64,000 nucleotides of DNA, from positions 992,001 to 1,056,000 of the forward strand of contig JANEZZ010001953.1 of assembly GCA_026122225.1 (NCBI GenBank), in the 5' to 3' direction. The notes beneath the pieces are model-generated. The model was given only the letters and a program-made list of their open reading frames with translations, did no database searches and was not told the DNA's origin. The first letter of the stretch is position 1. Every line of letters begins with the position of its first letter. Below are positions 41,901 through 53,069 of the stretch, piece by piece. Source of the stretch: Heloderma charlesbogerti. Its lineage: Eukaryota > Chordata > Lepidosauria > Squamata > Helodermatidae. The position numbers and the translations under genes are program-made.

Positions 41901-43639
41901 CTCCTCCATGTCCACCCTTTCTTGGCGGGACTAAGGGTCACGTTTTAAACACATTCTCTGGTCCGGGGATTTTAAAAAAAGCAGGGAAAGGAATTCTTCC
42001 AACCCCTCACTCCGCTCGTACCTGGTAAAGTGCAATTGAAGGCAGTTAGTTCCTTCCAAGTAGACATTTTTAGCCTGCTCCTCCCGTGTCCACCCTTTCA
42101 TGACAGCATTTTGCCTTCCACCAATCAGGCTGTTCCCCCCAACCCGCACCGAAGGCAGTTGAGGTTACACAGTCTCCCAAATCTCACTGAACCCGTCACG
42201 ATGGGAAAATCCATCACAAAACAAGTTTGAAATACAGCGGTTTTTGAAGCATGAAAAACTGCACTTGCTATGGACAGGGGTATGTGTCACGTGCCACAAT
42301 CATCTTGAGGGAGCAGTAGAACCAGACAAAATTCCTCGGTAGATGGGGCCTTAGTTGTACTTAGAGCGGACCTATCAAAATGAATGGAACTGAAGTTAGT
42401 CATGACTAACTTAAATCTCATTGATTTCAATGGGTCTGCTCTAGATAGGACTAAGTCTGGACCAAACCAGAGGCAATAAGAAAGTAATGTCATTACCCTT
42501 TTCAGAGCATCTCATAGTACAAACAGTAGCTTTATATGTACTTTGAGAACCTTGAAATGAAAAACAAAGATCAGTAAGCAGGAATTTACCTTGCATGCTT
42601 TTAACAATGCATTTTCTAATAATAGCTTCCTTACCTCACACAACTCTCAAACAGCCTTCTAATAAAAAGGCCAAAGGAAGCCAGGATGCTCCAGAAAGTA
42701 AAATAGAGCAGGGTGGTTTTTCTTGGTAGAGCTGAGCTGTGTCTCTGCCTGCTCTCGCTGACAGACAGAGCTCTGGCATGCAGAGGGTTGTTGTGGCACA
42801 GCAGGAGTATCTCTGAAGAGCTATTCATTACATGTTTTCAGAACCAGGTTGTGATATATACTGTGCACATGAATGACCCCTGACATGAACCAGTGCCAAA
42901 GAGTAGCCAACAGCGTGCAAGACAAAAGTTATTAACTGAGGGCAGAGAGAGAGAGAATACACCAATCACACCTATGTACACAGTCTCGATCAGGGGACTG
43001 AACAGCACTCTGCCATCATGATGCCTGGATGTTCTAATCATTATCAAATCAAGGCAGGATGATACTCCTTTTGCTGGGGACAAAGGCAGAGCCAGATGAA
43101 GGAAGGAAGGAAGGAAGGAAGGACAGTCAGTCCACTTACTATAGCCAACTCCCTCAACACCCTAATGCACGGGTAGAGAGAAGAATAAACAAGCATGGTT
43201 CAACTAACAGGACGATCTCTCTGGCAATACAGATGCTTCATAAGGATATGCAGGATCAGGGCAACGTGAGCCGTCATTGCTGGCCCTGGGTACTCCATCC
43301 CCCCGTCTGGATTTGGGCCTGAAAGACCACGGAATACTGCAGTGTGTGGAGGTTAAGTTGTATGCCTGCACCATTTGTGACATGGCACATAATCATCTCT
43401 GATAATGGGGCACATCTCCTATCCTATGGCATCAGCCTCAGCTTCCCGTTTCCTCTTAAATCTGCTCTTAAATCAGCAGGTTTTGAAATAATTTAATATC
43501 CCTTTTTGTTTTGCTGGAACAAAAAGCCTGATTTATCCATTCAGCCTTTGGGATTAAACAACCCTTACTAGAGTTTTCGTTTTAGTTGACTTCAAAACAT
43601 GAAGTTTTCATAGACTAATAATCAGAAAACAAGGTGGAA
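41901..43639. other. Unassigned sequence
   Basis: GGAA/AAGG microsatellite at about 43098-43122. About 42395-42455 (AGTCATGACTAACTTAAATC, TGGGTCTGCTCTAGATAGGA) is a common short repeat. No gene. Confidence 0.4.
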
Positions 43640-43832
43640 GATGACAACATAGGAAGCTGATGTATGCTGAGTCAGACCCAGTAACCCAGTACTGGCAGCA
43701 TTGACTGGCAGCAACTCTCCTGGGTTTGGGGCAGGGTTTTTTTTCCAGCCCTGCCTGGGGGCACCAGGGATTGAACTTGGGAACTTCTGCATGCAAAACA
43801 TGTGCTCTGCCATTGAACTACAGCCCCTCCCT
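43640..43832 (-). mobile_element. tRNA-derived SINE
   Basis: Read in reverse, the head TGTAGTTCAATGGCAGAGCA (A-box region) and GTTCAATCCCTGGTGCCCCC (B box GTTCAATCC) are tRNA-like. The body continues to GTCAGACTCAG-type sequence (GGGTCTGACTCAGCATACAT). It lies directly next to the CR1 tail repeats. The family is not assigned. Confidence 0.65.
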
Positions 43833-43857
43833 AAGATTCCCTAAGAATAGGAAGGAT

Positions 43858-46300
43858 ATATTGATTGATTGATTGACTGATTTATTGATTGATTTGATTT
43901 GATTTCATAGAATCATAGAATAGTAGGGTTGGAAGGGGCCTATAAGACCATCGAGTCCAACCCCCTGCTCAGTGCAGGAATCCAAGTCAGAGCATCCCTG
44001 ACAGATGGCTGTCCAGCCTCGTCTTGAATGCCTCCAGTGTGGGAGAGCCCACCACCTCCCTAGGTCACTGGTTCCATTGTCGTATTGCTCTAACAGTCAG
44101 GAAGTTTTTCCTGATGTTCAGCCGGAATCTGGATTCCTGTAACTTGAGCCCATTATTCTGTGTCCTGCACTCCAGGATGATCGAGAAGAGATCCTGGCCT
44201 TCCTGTCTGTGACAACCTTTCAAGTACTTGAAGAGCGCTATCATATCTCCCCGCAGTCTTCTCTTCTCAAGGCTAAACATGCCCAGTTCTTTCAGTCTCT
44301 CTTCGTAGGGCTTTGTTTCCAGTCCCCTGATCAACGTTTTTGCCCTCCTCTGAACCCTCTCCAGCTTCTCTGCATCCTTCTTAAAGTGTGGTGCCCAGAA
44401 CTGGACACAGTACTCCAGATGAGGCCTAACCAGTGCTGAGTAGAGGGGAACTAGTACTTCCCGGGATTTGGAAGCTATGCTTCTATTAATGCAGCCCAAA
44501 ATAGCATTTGCCTTTTTTGCAGCCACATCACATTATTGGCTCATATTCAGCTTGTGATCTACCACAATTCCAAGATCCTTCTCGCTTGTAGTGTTGTTGA
44601 GCCATGTATCCCCCATCTTGTAACTGTGCCTTTGGTTTCTTTTTCCTAGATGCAGAACTTGGCAGTTATCCCTATTAAATGTCATTCTGTTGTTTTCTGC
44701 CCAGTGCTCCAGTCTGTCAAGATCATTTTGAATTTTGTTTCTGTCTTCCAAAGTATTAGCTATCCCGGCCAATTTTGTGTCATCTGCAAATTTGATCAGC
44801 ATTCCCTGCACCTCCTCCTCCAAGTCATTAATAAAAATGTTGAAGAGCAGTGGGCCCAGGACCGAGCCCTGCTGTACCCCACTCGTTACCTCTCCCCAGT
44901 TTGAGAAGATCCCATTGATAAGTACTCTTTGAGTCCGATTCTGTAGCCAACTGTGAATCCACCTGATCGTTGTTTCATCTAGCCCATTTTGAGCTAGTTT
45001 GCTCATCAGGATATCATAGGGCACTTCGTCGAAGGCTTTGCTGAAGTTGAGGTATATTATGTCCACAGCATTCCCACAGTCCACAAGGGAAGTTACTTGA
45101 TCAAAAAATGAGATCAGATTTGTCTGGCAGCATTTGGTCTTGACAAATCCATGTTGGCTTCAAGTAGTCACTCCATTGTTTTCAAGGTGCTTACAGATGG
45201 ATTGCTTTATAACCTGCTCCAGAATTTTCCCAGGGATTGATGTCAGACTGACTGGTTTGTAGTTCCCAGGTTCCTCCTTTTTACCCTTTTTGAAGATAGG
45301 GACAACATTAGCCCTCCTCCAGTCATCTGGCACTTCCCCCGTCCGCCATGATTTCTCAAAGAGAATAGACAGTGGTTCTGAGAGTACTTCTGCCAGTTCC
45401 TTTATTCCTCTAGGATGCAGTTCATCTAGCCCTGGAGATCTGAACTCATTCAAAGTAATTAGGTTTTTCATTACGATATGCCTACCGATCTCAAGCTGCA
45501 ATCCTGCTCCATCAGCCTGTACGTCGCCTTTGCCAGGGGGGTCATAGACCCTCTTTTGGGAGAAGACTGAGCCAAAGTAGGAATTGAGCATTTCTGCCTT
45601 TTCTTTGTCATCTGTTATCATTTTGCCATCCTTATTTAATAGCTGAGCCACCATTTCTTTCCTCTGTCTTTTACTAAGCACGTAGCTGAAGAAAGCCTTT
45701 TTGTTGCTTTTAGCATCCCTTGCTAACCTCAGCTCGTTCTCAGCTTTAGCCTTCCTGACACCATCACTGCAATTCTGTGCTACCTGCCTGTACTCTTCCT
45801 TTGTTGCTTGACCTTCCTTCCCCTTCCTATATGTGTACTTTTTTGTTTTTAAGTCATCTCTAAGCTTTTTGTGAAGCCACATTTGCTTCCTCTGTTGTCT
45901 TCCTCCTTTTTTTCTTGCTGGAATTGTTTGTAATTGTGCCCTGAGAATTTCCTTTTTTAAAAACTCCCACCCATCTTGGACTCCTTTTCTCGTTAGAGTT
46001 GCTTGCCATGGGACCTTACTGATCGTTGTTCTGAGTTTATCAAAATCAGCTTTCCTAAAATCCAGGGTATGGGTTTGGCTACACTCAGCTTTTGCTTCCC
46101 TTAAAACCAAGAACTCAAGTATAACATGGTCGCTTTGCCCCAGAGTTCCTGTAACTGCTACTTTACCCACTAAGTCATCTCTGTTGGACAGGATCAAGTC
46201 CAGGATAGCCGATCCTCTAGTTCCTTCCTCTGCTTTCTGTAGGAGGAAGTTATCAGCAACACAAGTCTGGAATTTTTTGGAGGGGCCATGTTTTGCTGAA
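43858..46300 (-). mobile_element. CR1 LINE, 5'-truncated, RT largely open
   Basis: Minus strand. The fragment begins in the last part of the endonuclease (SAILDLILSNRDDLVGK, GQSDHVILEFLV) and continues through the RT (RSPGLDELHPRGIKELAEVL, VPDDWRRANVVPIFKKGKKE, PGNYKPVSLTSIPGKILEQV, SKAFDEVPYDILM, GVQQGSVLGPLLFNIFINDL, catalytic FADDTKL intact) to [20 protein letters not shown] and the typical CR1 end. From 46300 to about 44000 it stays in one frame, broken only by stops near 45160, 44531 and 44065. The 3' end at 43908 is the reverse of ATTCTATGATTCTATGA and is followed by ATTG/ATTTG repeats (43858-43905). Confidence 0.94.
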
Positions 46301-46339
46301 TTTGTCTGATTTATTTGCAGATTTATTAGCTCAGATATA

Positions 46340-46648
46340 ATTACACTGAGTGTTAATCCGCTGTATCTAGTTTCAGTTTCATGGCAGAATTGAGATCTGA
46401 GCTTTTCTGCTACATAACCTTTAGTTGGCACTGTGGTACAGTGGAATAGTGCAGATACACAAGAAAAAATTGCACTTTCTTTTGCTTTCACAGTTAAATG
46501 CCTCATTTTCCCTACTCTAAAAAACTCACCGAAAGTGCTGGTTGGACACAGAAACAAAACTGGAGGGTCATGATGTCTAAAGAACCCATAAACAACTGTG
46601 AGTAGGTAATGATGAGCACACAATAAAAGCCTCGTGTAGAAAAGCCCT
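46340..46648 (+). mobile_element. AGGC-type MITE, left end lost
   Basis: The right end AATAAAAGCCTCGTGTAGAA plus AAGCCC is clear. Internal sequence (AAACTGGAGGGTCATGATGT, TGTGGTACAGTGGAATAGTG) is the inverse of parts of 49923-50234 (GTGACCCTCCAGTTTCACTT, GGTATACCACACC). The left terminus is missing where the truncated CR1 abuts. Confidence 0.6.
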
Positions 46649-46959
46649 CTGTTACTGAAAATTGAAAATGGGTAACATATATCCTCCAGGGAACAGTAAG
46701 TACCTATTTGGGGTGGGGTTGCTTTCTCTTCAGAAAGGAGAAAGGGACTCTGCTGGCACCAGGAGTAGCAGCTCCTCCCCTGGCCTACTCAGCCCACAAC
46801 AGGGAGAGTGGCCACTCTTCTCAGAAGGGTCTGAGTTCTGCCGCCCTGCGTCCCCACTGTTAAAGATGAACCCCCTGGTAGACATTGCACAGGGGAATCC
46901 CCGCCATTATCTCCAATCTCAGGTCAGGGATAACAGTGGGGGTGCCCTCCAAAGGGTTT

Positions 46960-47003
46960 CCTCCAAGGGGTGGGGCTTGGAGAGCAAGCTCCACCCCTGG
47001 AGG
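46960..47003. repeat. GC-rich inverted repeat
   Basis: CCTCCAAGGGGTGGGGCTTG pairs with CAAGCTCCACCCCTGGAGG, two mismatches or bulges, with a loop of about six bases. Confidence 0.85.
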
Positions 47004-48431
47004 AACCCTGGGAGGCTTTGCAGGCTGGATTGAGGTTTCCCACAGGCTGGATCTGGCCGGCAGCCCAGAGCTTCTCAACACCTGGCCTAATGGCTAGACT
47101 CTCACCCCAGGAAAATGCCCTGAGGCAGAAGGTGATTGTTGAATGAAAACCAAGTATTAAGGATACTATGAAACCTGGACTTTGTCTATCAATTTGTCTC
47201 TGGCCTGTAGATGGTGAAGTGCATTTAGCTTCAAACATACTGTGAAGCTGTATTCAATGCAAGTTTTCTTGGGTGTTGGTAGATGCAAATTACACGGTTT
47301 AAAAAGTTGACTTTTGTACAATCTTGGTATTAGCCCACCTGATCCAACACTGATATCCTGTCCTCCATAGAATGGATGGGAAGGCAGCATTGTGGTAGAC
47401 TACGACCCCAACCAAAAGTGATGTTGAACACATATTTGGAAAAGAGTGCTTAATGCTGCCACTATTATTTGGAAGGAAAAGAAGCCAGTTGGGTGAGGAG
47501 CAACGACGACACAGAAAACATCCAATATCCATCCCTCATTCTTTTGCCTGCCCCTTCAGCAAGGCTGCGCCTACCCCCTCTTGCTTGGTCACCCTCTCTG
47601 GGCACCAGAGCCGGGAGGACTGGGCCACACAATCACTGCGTTCTTCCTTCCCTCGGCAGGAACGATTGGGCAGGTGATGGTAGCTGCTCCCCTCCGACTG
47701 CTCGCCTGCCCTCTCCCTGTGAAACGCTCTGATTGCGCATTTGACTACAATGGGAGGAACTGGGCTGAGCTGCCCCATGAGGGGGGATGAGCAAAAGGTG
47801 GCTGCTCCTTAGAGGAGTCACAGCCGCCACGTTTGCCTGCTTCGTTGCCCTGTCTCTTTGGGCGGTGTGGAGGACTGGGCGAGTTGGGCCCATGCCCCCA
47901 GCAGAGCACAGGTGAGGGAGGGAGGGGATGAAGTACTGCTCCGTAGGTGCTCAGCTCTCTCTGCTGCACTGTCCTGAGGGTGACAGCAGGCAAGCAAGCA
48001 GACAGAAGCATTGGCAGTGCTCACGCTTTCCCTTTCGGCAGCGCTGTAGGCCCAGCCCTCCCTGCTGTGATGCCGGAGAGGGTGAGAGAGGGGGAAGGAG
48101 AAACAGCCACTGCCTTCTCTGGCTTGCATACTTCCCTGCCCACCCCCAGAAATAGCCAAGCTCAGAGGAGGTTCTGTCTTGGGGGAGGGACTCGGGGGAT
48201 TTCGGGCTGGGGAGATCCTCCCTGCTGAGCTTTTTAGCCTCTGCTGAGGGGGCAGGGAAAAGGGGGAGAGATTATTATTTGCTGCTTACTCGTGGGCTGG
48301 GAACCAAAACCAGTCCAGGAACTGGATTGGCCCTGCCCCCGGACCTCCTGCAGGCTGGGTGGGGTCTGCCCCCTGGCATCATCGAGGCCCTGGCTGAAGC
48401 ACCAGCTGAAGAAGCAGCGTTGCTTCTACTC

Positions 48432-48650
48432 CGGAAAAGGAGGGCCAAAGTGCACTCAGCTGGCATTTCCAGGAACCAGTGGAGAGGAGACCTTGAGACT
48501 TAGTTGGCTCCTGGAAGTGCCAGCTGAGTGAGCAGCCCACATGGGGAAGATGAAAGAGGAGCAAAGTGCACTCAGCCCGCGCTTTCAAGAGCCAGGGGTC
48601 CCAAGGCTGAGACACACCTGGCTCCTCGAAGCATCAACTGGGTGCAGCCC
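48432..48650 (+). repeat. Diverged local duplication, about 117-bp unit
   Basis: AAAGTGCACTCAGC occurs at about 48437 and 48554. Each copy is followed by a related TTTC(C)A(G/A)GA(A/G)CCAG, then GAGAC and GGCTCCT(G/C)GAAG, in the same order. Confidence 0.75.
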
Positions 48651-48850
48651 CTCTCCCTTCTGAGGGTCTGGGGCTTCAGGGAGCGAGATCAGCCTCTCCC
48701 AAGGCCCTGTGGGCAGGATGGGCTGGACGTGCAGGCCAAATTGGGGCTCCCCATGCCTGGTCTACTGTGCGATTGCTTCTCCTCACCCCATTGGCTTCCC
48801 CTCCTTCAAAATAAAAGTGACACTGCTCGCCACCTTTATTGAAATGCATG

Positions 48851-49922
48851 TTTAACGTCATATTTAGGGCCTACTAGGGTTGCTGTGAGGGATAGCTAGA
48901 CTTGTGGCCACCATATACTACTACTACTACTACTACTACTAATAATAGGGGAAATTGTGCTGCAGAGGAAGATCTGATACTCGACATTTCTGGTGTTGAC
49001 TGCTGTGGTTACATGAGAGCTGGGTTAGTGCTCTTTGATCTCTGCAAAAGTGCATCATTTCTAGAGCTGTGGGATGCTTTACAGGAATTAATGTATTTGT
49101 TTCAGTTACAAGGGTGGGAGTCCTCAGGAACTGCCTTCATTGACTATTGATGGGGCAATTTATCTATTTATAGCCCACCCCTTCCTGAGGACTTTGGCCA
49201 AGTAACAAAAACAAATAAAGAAACAAAATAACTAAGGAAAGCAGAAGATTAAATTCACCAAGTTGAAGCTGCTTTGACATTTCCCCACTGACATAACTCT
49301 GAACCACAAATGCCAGGCCCTAAGCAGCTGAGTCTTAACTGATCCTAATTTTTTATTTTACCTTTGGTGTAAGTGTGTGGGGCACCAATCTGGATTGAGA
49401 CTACTGTGCGTGGGTGAGTGGGGAGGTTAAACCTTCTCATCCTGCTGTTTTCCCCTCCTAAATTTCCCCCCCACATCATAAATTTGGGGGGCAGGGAGCA
49501 GCTGGGTATTTGTTCTCCAACAACTTGCATGCAGATTGTGCTATTAAATACTTTAAAACATTTAAAATTTATGTGTTCAAATGAAATAAGGCTTGAGTTA
49601 GAAAAAGCGGAAACTCCTGTAATTGCTGCTACCTTTCTTTTGGCGGAGGGGAATGTCACACTGCTGCCTGATCACTAAAATTCTGGATTTCTCCATTGTT
49701 TTGTTCAGAAAGTTATCATTTCTTCCCTGGGGAGAACAAAAACAAGAGTCAAAGGTGAACTGAAAAGCTTCACAGCATCTGTGAGTCCAGCTATTACATA
49801 TTTATGCATATTGCAGTGTGTACATCTTCTGAAAGATGCACAAATTATCTTGAATCCTAGCTAAGGGAAAACCAACAGGATCATGGCTAGCAGCTATTTA
49901 AAAAAACTGGTTTGAAGTCCTT
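48851..49922. other. Unassigned; microsatellite and LINE tail
   Basis: ACT repeats at about 48918-48939. About 49150-49230 (TTTATCTATTTATAGCCCAC, CCAAGTAACAAAAACAAATA) resembles an L2/CR1-type LINE tail in minus orientation. No gene. Confidence 0.4.
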
Positions 49923-50234
49923 GAGCTTTTCTACACAAGGCATTTGTTGCACACTTGTCATGCCCTACTCACAGGTCTTTATGGGGGTTTTAGATGATGC
50001 TGTGACCCTCCAGTTTCACTTCTGTTTGTAAATAGCACTTTCCACAATTTTTTTTAGAGCAGGGAAAGTGTGACATTTAATTGTGAAAGCAAAAGAAAGC
50101 ATAATTTCCTCTTGTGCATTTGTGCTATTCCGGTATACCACACCACCACCTAGAGGTTATGTAGTGGAAAAGCAGGAAAGGAATTACTCCTCTTGCAGCA
50201 TTTGGGATTAACAGTGTCTTGTAGAAAAGCCCCC
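49923..50234. mobile_element. AGGC-type MITE, divergent copy
   Basis: GAGCTTTTCTACACAAGGCA at the left and GTGTCTTGTAGAAAAGCCCC at the right are inverted ends. Inside, CATGCCCTACTCACAGGTCT and GACCCTCCAGTTTCACTTCT are shared in inverse with 46340-46648. Length 312 bp; non-coding. Confidence 0.65.
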
Positions 50235-50619
50235 TGAAGGAGAAGAATATGGCTAGTCAAAGATGGGATGTACGTTGTCCACTAATGACCATTGACCTCA
50301 AGCTCTGTTAGAGCTGTAAACAGAACGTAGGAGCATTAGCTCTGGACTGGTGAGACCTGTTTTGCTATGCAGATTGGGGGACATATATAGGTGAAAAGGT
50401 TAGATTTAGCTTCCTTTGATGGGTGTGTTTGGGTAGTGTGGTTTTATGCTAAGTATAATAAACCATCAGCCAAGCTGCCTGTGCGATTACAATAAAGTAG
50501 GGTTGGGCTAAAGTATTCAGCCCAGCTTTTTCAGCACATTCAAGAGGGTGGGAAGGCAAAATCCCTCCCTGAATATTTTCATCCTTTTTTTCTTATTACG
50601 TTTATATCCCACATTTTTT
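50235..50619. other. Unassigned sequence
   Basis: No gene or repeat recognised apart from the start of a LINE tail near 50585. Confidence 0.35.
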
Positions 50620-51085
50620 TCCTCTTGCAAGGAACCCAAGGAGGCTTACGTGGTTCTACTACGGCTATTGCAGAGCCAAGCTGTCACTTCAAGTGGTGGC
50701 TTGGCTTTTTCTATTAAAGAGGGAGAAAGAAAGAGAGAGGACCACCTCATCAAAAGGAAGGACGTCTTCACACAGCGCAGAGTTAAACTACAGAATTTGC
50801 TACCACGGGATGTAGTGATGGCCACCAATTTAGATTGGACAAAAAGGGGGTTGGACAAATTCCTGGAAGAAAAAGGTATCAGTGGCTAGTAGTCCTGATG
50901 GCTATGTGCTGCCTCCAGTACCAGAGGCAGTGAGCCTATGTGCACCAGTTGATGGGGAACATGGATGGGAGGGTGCTGTTGCACTCATGTCCTGCTAGTA
51001 GGTTCCCTGTCGACAGCTTGTTGGACACTGTGTGAACAGAATGCTGGACCTTGGTCTGATCCAGCAAGGCTCTTCTTATGTTCTT
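50620..51085 (+). mobile_element. CR1/L3-like LINE 3' end
   Basis: The + strand encodes KRKDVFTQRRVKLQNLLPRD and LDWTKRGLDKFLEEKGISG, a pattern typical of the last residues of CR1/L3-type ORF2 followed by its 3' UTR (TAGTCCTGATGGCTATGTGC, CCTCCAGTACCAGAGGCAGT, TTGGTCTGATCCAGCAAGGC). The UTR ends CTCTTCTTATGTTCTTAAG. A related UTR lies at 30530-30680. Confidence 0.78.
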
Positions 51086-51716
51086 AAGTAAACCCCTGAA
51101 AAGTGCACTGACTTTCACCTGCCCCCCCAAAGTCTGTGACATTCTCCACACACACATACCCGCCATCTGTTCAGGGGACAAACAATCTCGTTTACATTTC
51201 TACATCATTCCTAAATCTTGGGAATCAGTTCTAACTGGTGACACTCGACTGCTCACTGCTGGGGAAATTCTAACACGCAGGCTTCCTCCGAGGACATGCC
51301 TCCGCTTTGTGAAGTGGCAGGGCGGCAGCTAGGTGCTCCACCCCACCTCAAGCCCTGCCTTGGCCCACCAAGGATTGTTTTTTTTTAATTTGCCGCCTTG
51401 GGTTCCTTGCAAGAGGAAAAAAGGCAGGATATAAATGCAATCAATCAATCAATGGCTTTTAAATTCGTGACATGGCAGCCTCTGTTTAAATACTGCGAGC
51501 TTGGTTTAACAATTCTGGTTTAAAAAATAGTACATGGCAGCCATGCTCCATACACCACCCCCCTGACTTGAACAACTACTGGATGGCTTTTTCAGGCTCA
51601 TAATGAAGCTTATGCTTAAGTGATCCTAAACAAAAAAAATCCACTCTGTTAGCCATTATTATAGTGAGTAGGTCAGGTTTCTTACAGGGATTGGGGGGAG
51701 GGGAATAACTTACATA
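51086..51716. other. Mostly unassigned; LINE tail
   Basis: 51372-51455 (TTTGCCGCCTTGGGTTCCTT, GGCAGGATATAAATGCAATC, then AATC repeats) is an L2-type LINE tail on the + strand. Nothing else was recognised. Confidence 0.45.
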
Positions 51717-52070
51717 GGGCTTCTCCACATGAGGCTAAAATCCTGCACCCTTACGAGGACTTCTGATTCTGGATTCCTTGCAGGATCAAGATTGCCTCCT
51801 TTGCACATGTTTTTTTCTGGAGGTTTTCTTTCTGGGCAAGTTTGATATGTTTCATTATACTGCCACTAGATGGCCCTGTGGTCTAGCTGCAATGTAGTGA
51901 GATTCCGAACATTCATCGGAAATGTATCACGTGTTGAGAATTACGCCACTATAACGCTGCCAGAAAGCACAGGAGGGGCCCTGGAGGTTGACGACATCGT
52001 GTAAAGGACCCGCAAAAAAAATGAGTGACCAATCACGAGCACACAATAAAAGCCTCATGTAGAAATGTCC
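51717..52070 (+). mobile_element. AGGC-type MITE, best-preserved copy
   Basis: Terminal inverted repeats GGGCTTCTCCACATGAGGCT and AGCCTCATGTAGAAATGTCC, 354 bp apart, with ATA on both sides (TACATA|GGGC and GTCC|ATAG). GACATCGTGTAAAGGACCCG and GAGTGACCAATCACGAGC match the copy at 31200-31586. Non-coding. Confidence 0.8.
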
Positions 52071-52370
52071 ATAGTGGATAAAAGTGGCCTGTGAAAAAAA
52101 TCTTCAGTGTTTTATTTGTTTTCTTGCTGTCTTCTGTTTAAGAATGAGATGTGATCTGAAAAAAATCAGCGCACCACTAGCAGCAGAAGACTTCCTTCGT
52201 GGCATGAGTCCAATTGCTAGGGCGGAGGAGGAGGGCTGAAGCTGCCCAAGGCTTTAAAAAGCTTCAGGGTCCTTTTTTAAAAAATGTCAACATGGAATTC
52301 TTTTTTTTTTCCTCCCTTCTTTTCTATTACTGACGGAGTTGGAGATATTTCAGAATTATGTGTGTGTGTA
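52071..52370. other. Unassigned sequence
   Basis: No gene; a poly-T run lies at about 52301-52310. Confidence 0.4.
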
Positions 52371-52487
52371 TGCGTATCGTATGCATATGTACGTGTACAT
52401 ATATTCATATTGGGCATCGGGGATATGTGTATATGCGTATTGTATGCATATGTACTTGTACATATATTCATATTGGGCATCGGGGAT
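52371..52487 (+). repeat. 63-bp tandem duplication
   Basis: TGCGTAT(C/T)GTATGCATATG, GTAC(G/T)TGTACATATATTC and ATATTGGGCATCGGGGAT occur at 52371-52424 and 52434-52487, period exactly 63. Two substitutions separate them. The segment is a TG/TA-rich alternating purine-pyrimidine tract. Confidence 0.95.
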
Positions 52488-52923
52488 GCAAAATCATGCT
52501 TGGCATGATCTACAGTTGCTTGTTGGCAGACGGGGGGCGGGGCGGTGGGTGTGGTGGCAGGATACGCTGCCATCTGGCCTGGAACACTGGGGTGTTTTCT
52601 GTTTTTGTCCCCCCGCCATTGCTTTTTCTTTCCTTATGAGTTTTTCAGTTTAACATAAGGCTTATTAGTCAATGTATTTGTTTGGCTTGTTGTTATAAGC
52701 ATCGTAAGTACAGTCCTGGATATTTTGAATACGCAATGGTGATATACAATGGTTTGTATATGGGTTGTTTTGTGGAGGTGGAATGCTTTAGAAATATTAC
52801 CGAAGGAGCAGTGGGTTGCCTTCAAATTCATGTAGTATATGGATTCTATCTGTGCGAGACTTTTGTAAAGTCCTGCATACGCTGCAAATAGGATGGCAAA
52901 GATGAAATGGTGGGTGTAAATAA
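52488..52923. other. Unassigned sequence
   Basis: No gene or repeat recognised before the TAA at 52921-52923 that flanks the next MITE. Confidence 0.4.
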
Positions 52924-53051
52924 GGGCACAGTCTTATGCATGTTTAGACAGAGAAAAGCCCTACAACTCTCTACATGCCCCAGCCAATTGGCTGGGGTAT
53001 GTTGGGAGTTGTAGGCCTTTTCTCTGTCTAAACATGCATAGGATTGCTCCC
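52924..53051. mobile_element. Harbinger-like foldback MITE (128 bp, near-perfect palindrome)
   Basis: Almost the whole element is one hairpin. GTCTTATGCATGTTTAGACA plus GAGAAAAGCCCTACAACTCT pairs with GGGAGTTGTAGGCCTTTTCT plus CTGTCTAAACATGCATAGGA, with CCAGCCAATTGGCTGG at the centre. TAA stands on both sides (52921-52923 and 53052-53054), a clean TWA duplication. Outer ends GGGCACAGTC and GGATTGCTCCC are the same as in the 400-450-bp copies. Confidence 0.85.
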
Positions 53052-53069
53052 TAAGTGTTTTAGATATAT

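Larger units (their letters stand above)
46649..48850. other. GC-rich stretch with hairpins and a duplication; no gene recognised
   Basis: 46960-47003 holds an inverted repeat CCTCCAAGGGGTGG and CCACCCCTGGAGG. About 48432-48640 holds two diverged copies of an approximately 117-bp unit. GC content is clearly higher than in neighbouring regions from about 47500. Overlapping frames on both strands here are expected from base composition and show no domain. I cannot exclude an unannotated promoter or exon. Confidence 0.35.

Noticed and set aside
43098..43122. Regular AAGG repeats considered as a CRISPR-like array
   Set aside because: Simple microsatellite without spacers, in a vertebrate genome.
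47500..48850. Many overlapping frames on both strands, possible host gene
   Set aside because: High GC removes stops in all frames; no domain, no splice pattern and no conserved residues recognised.
52277..52653. Short frames with repeated peptide units such as YVYIYSYWASGI
   Set aside because: They come only from the 63-bp tandem duplication read in several frames; no initiation context or domain.
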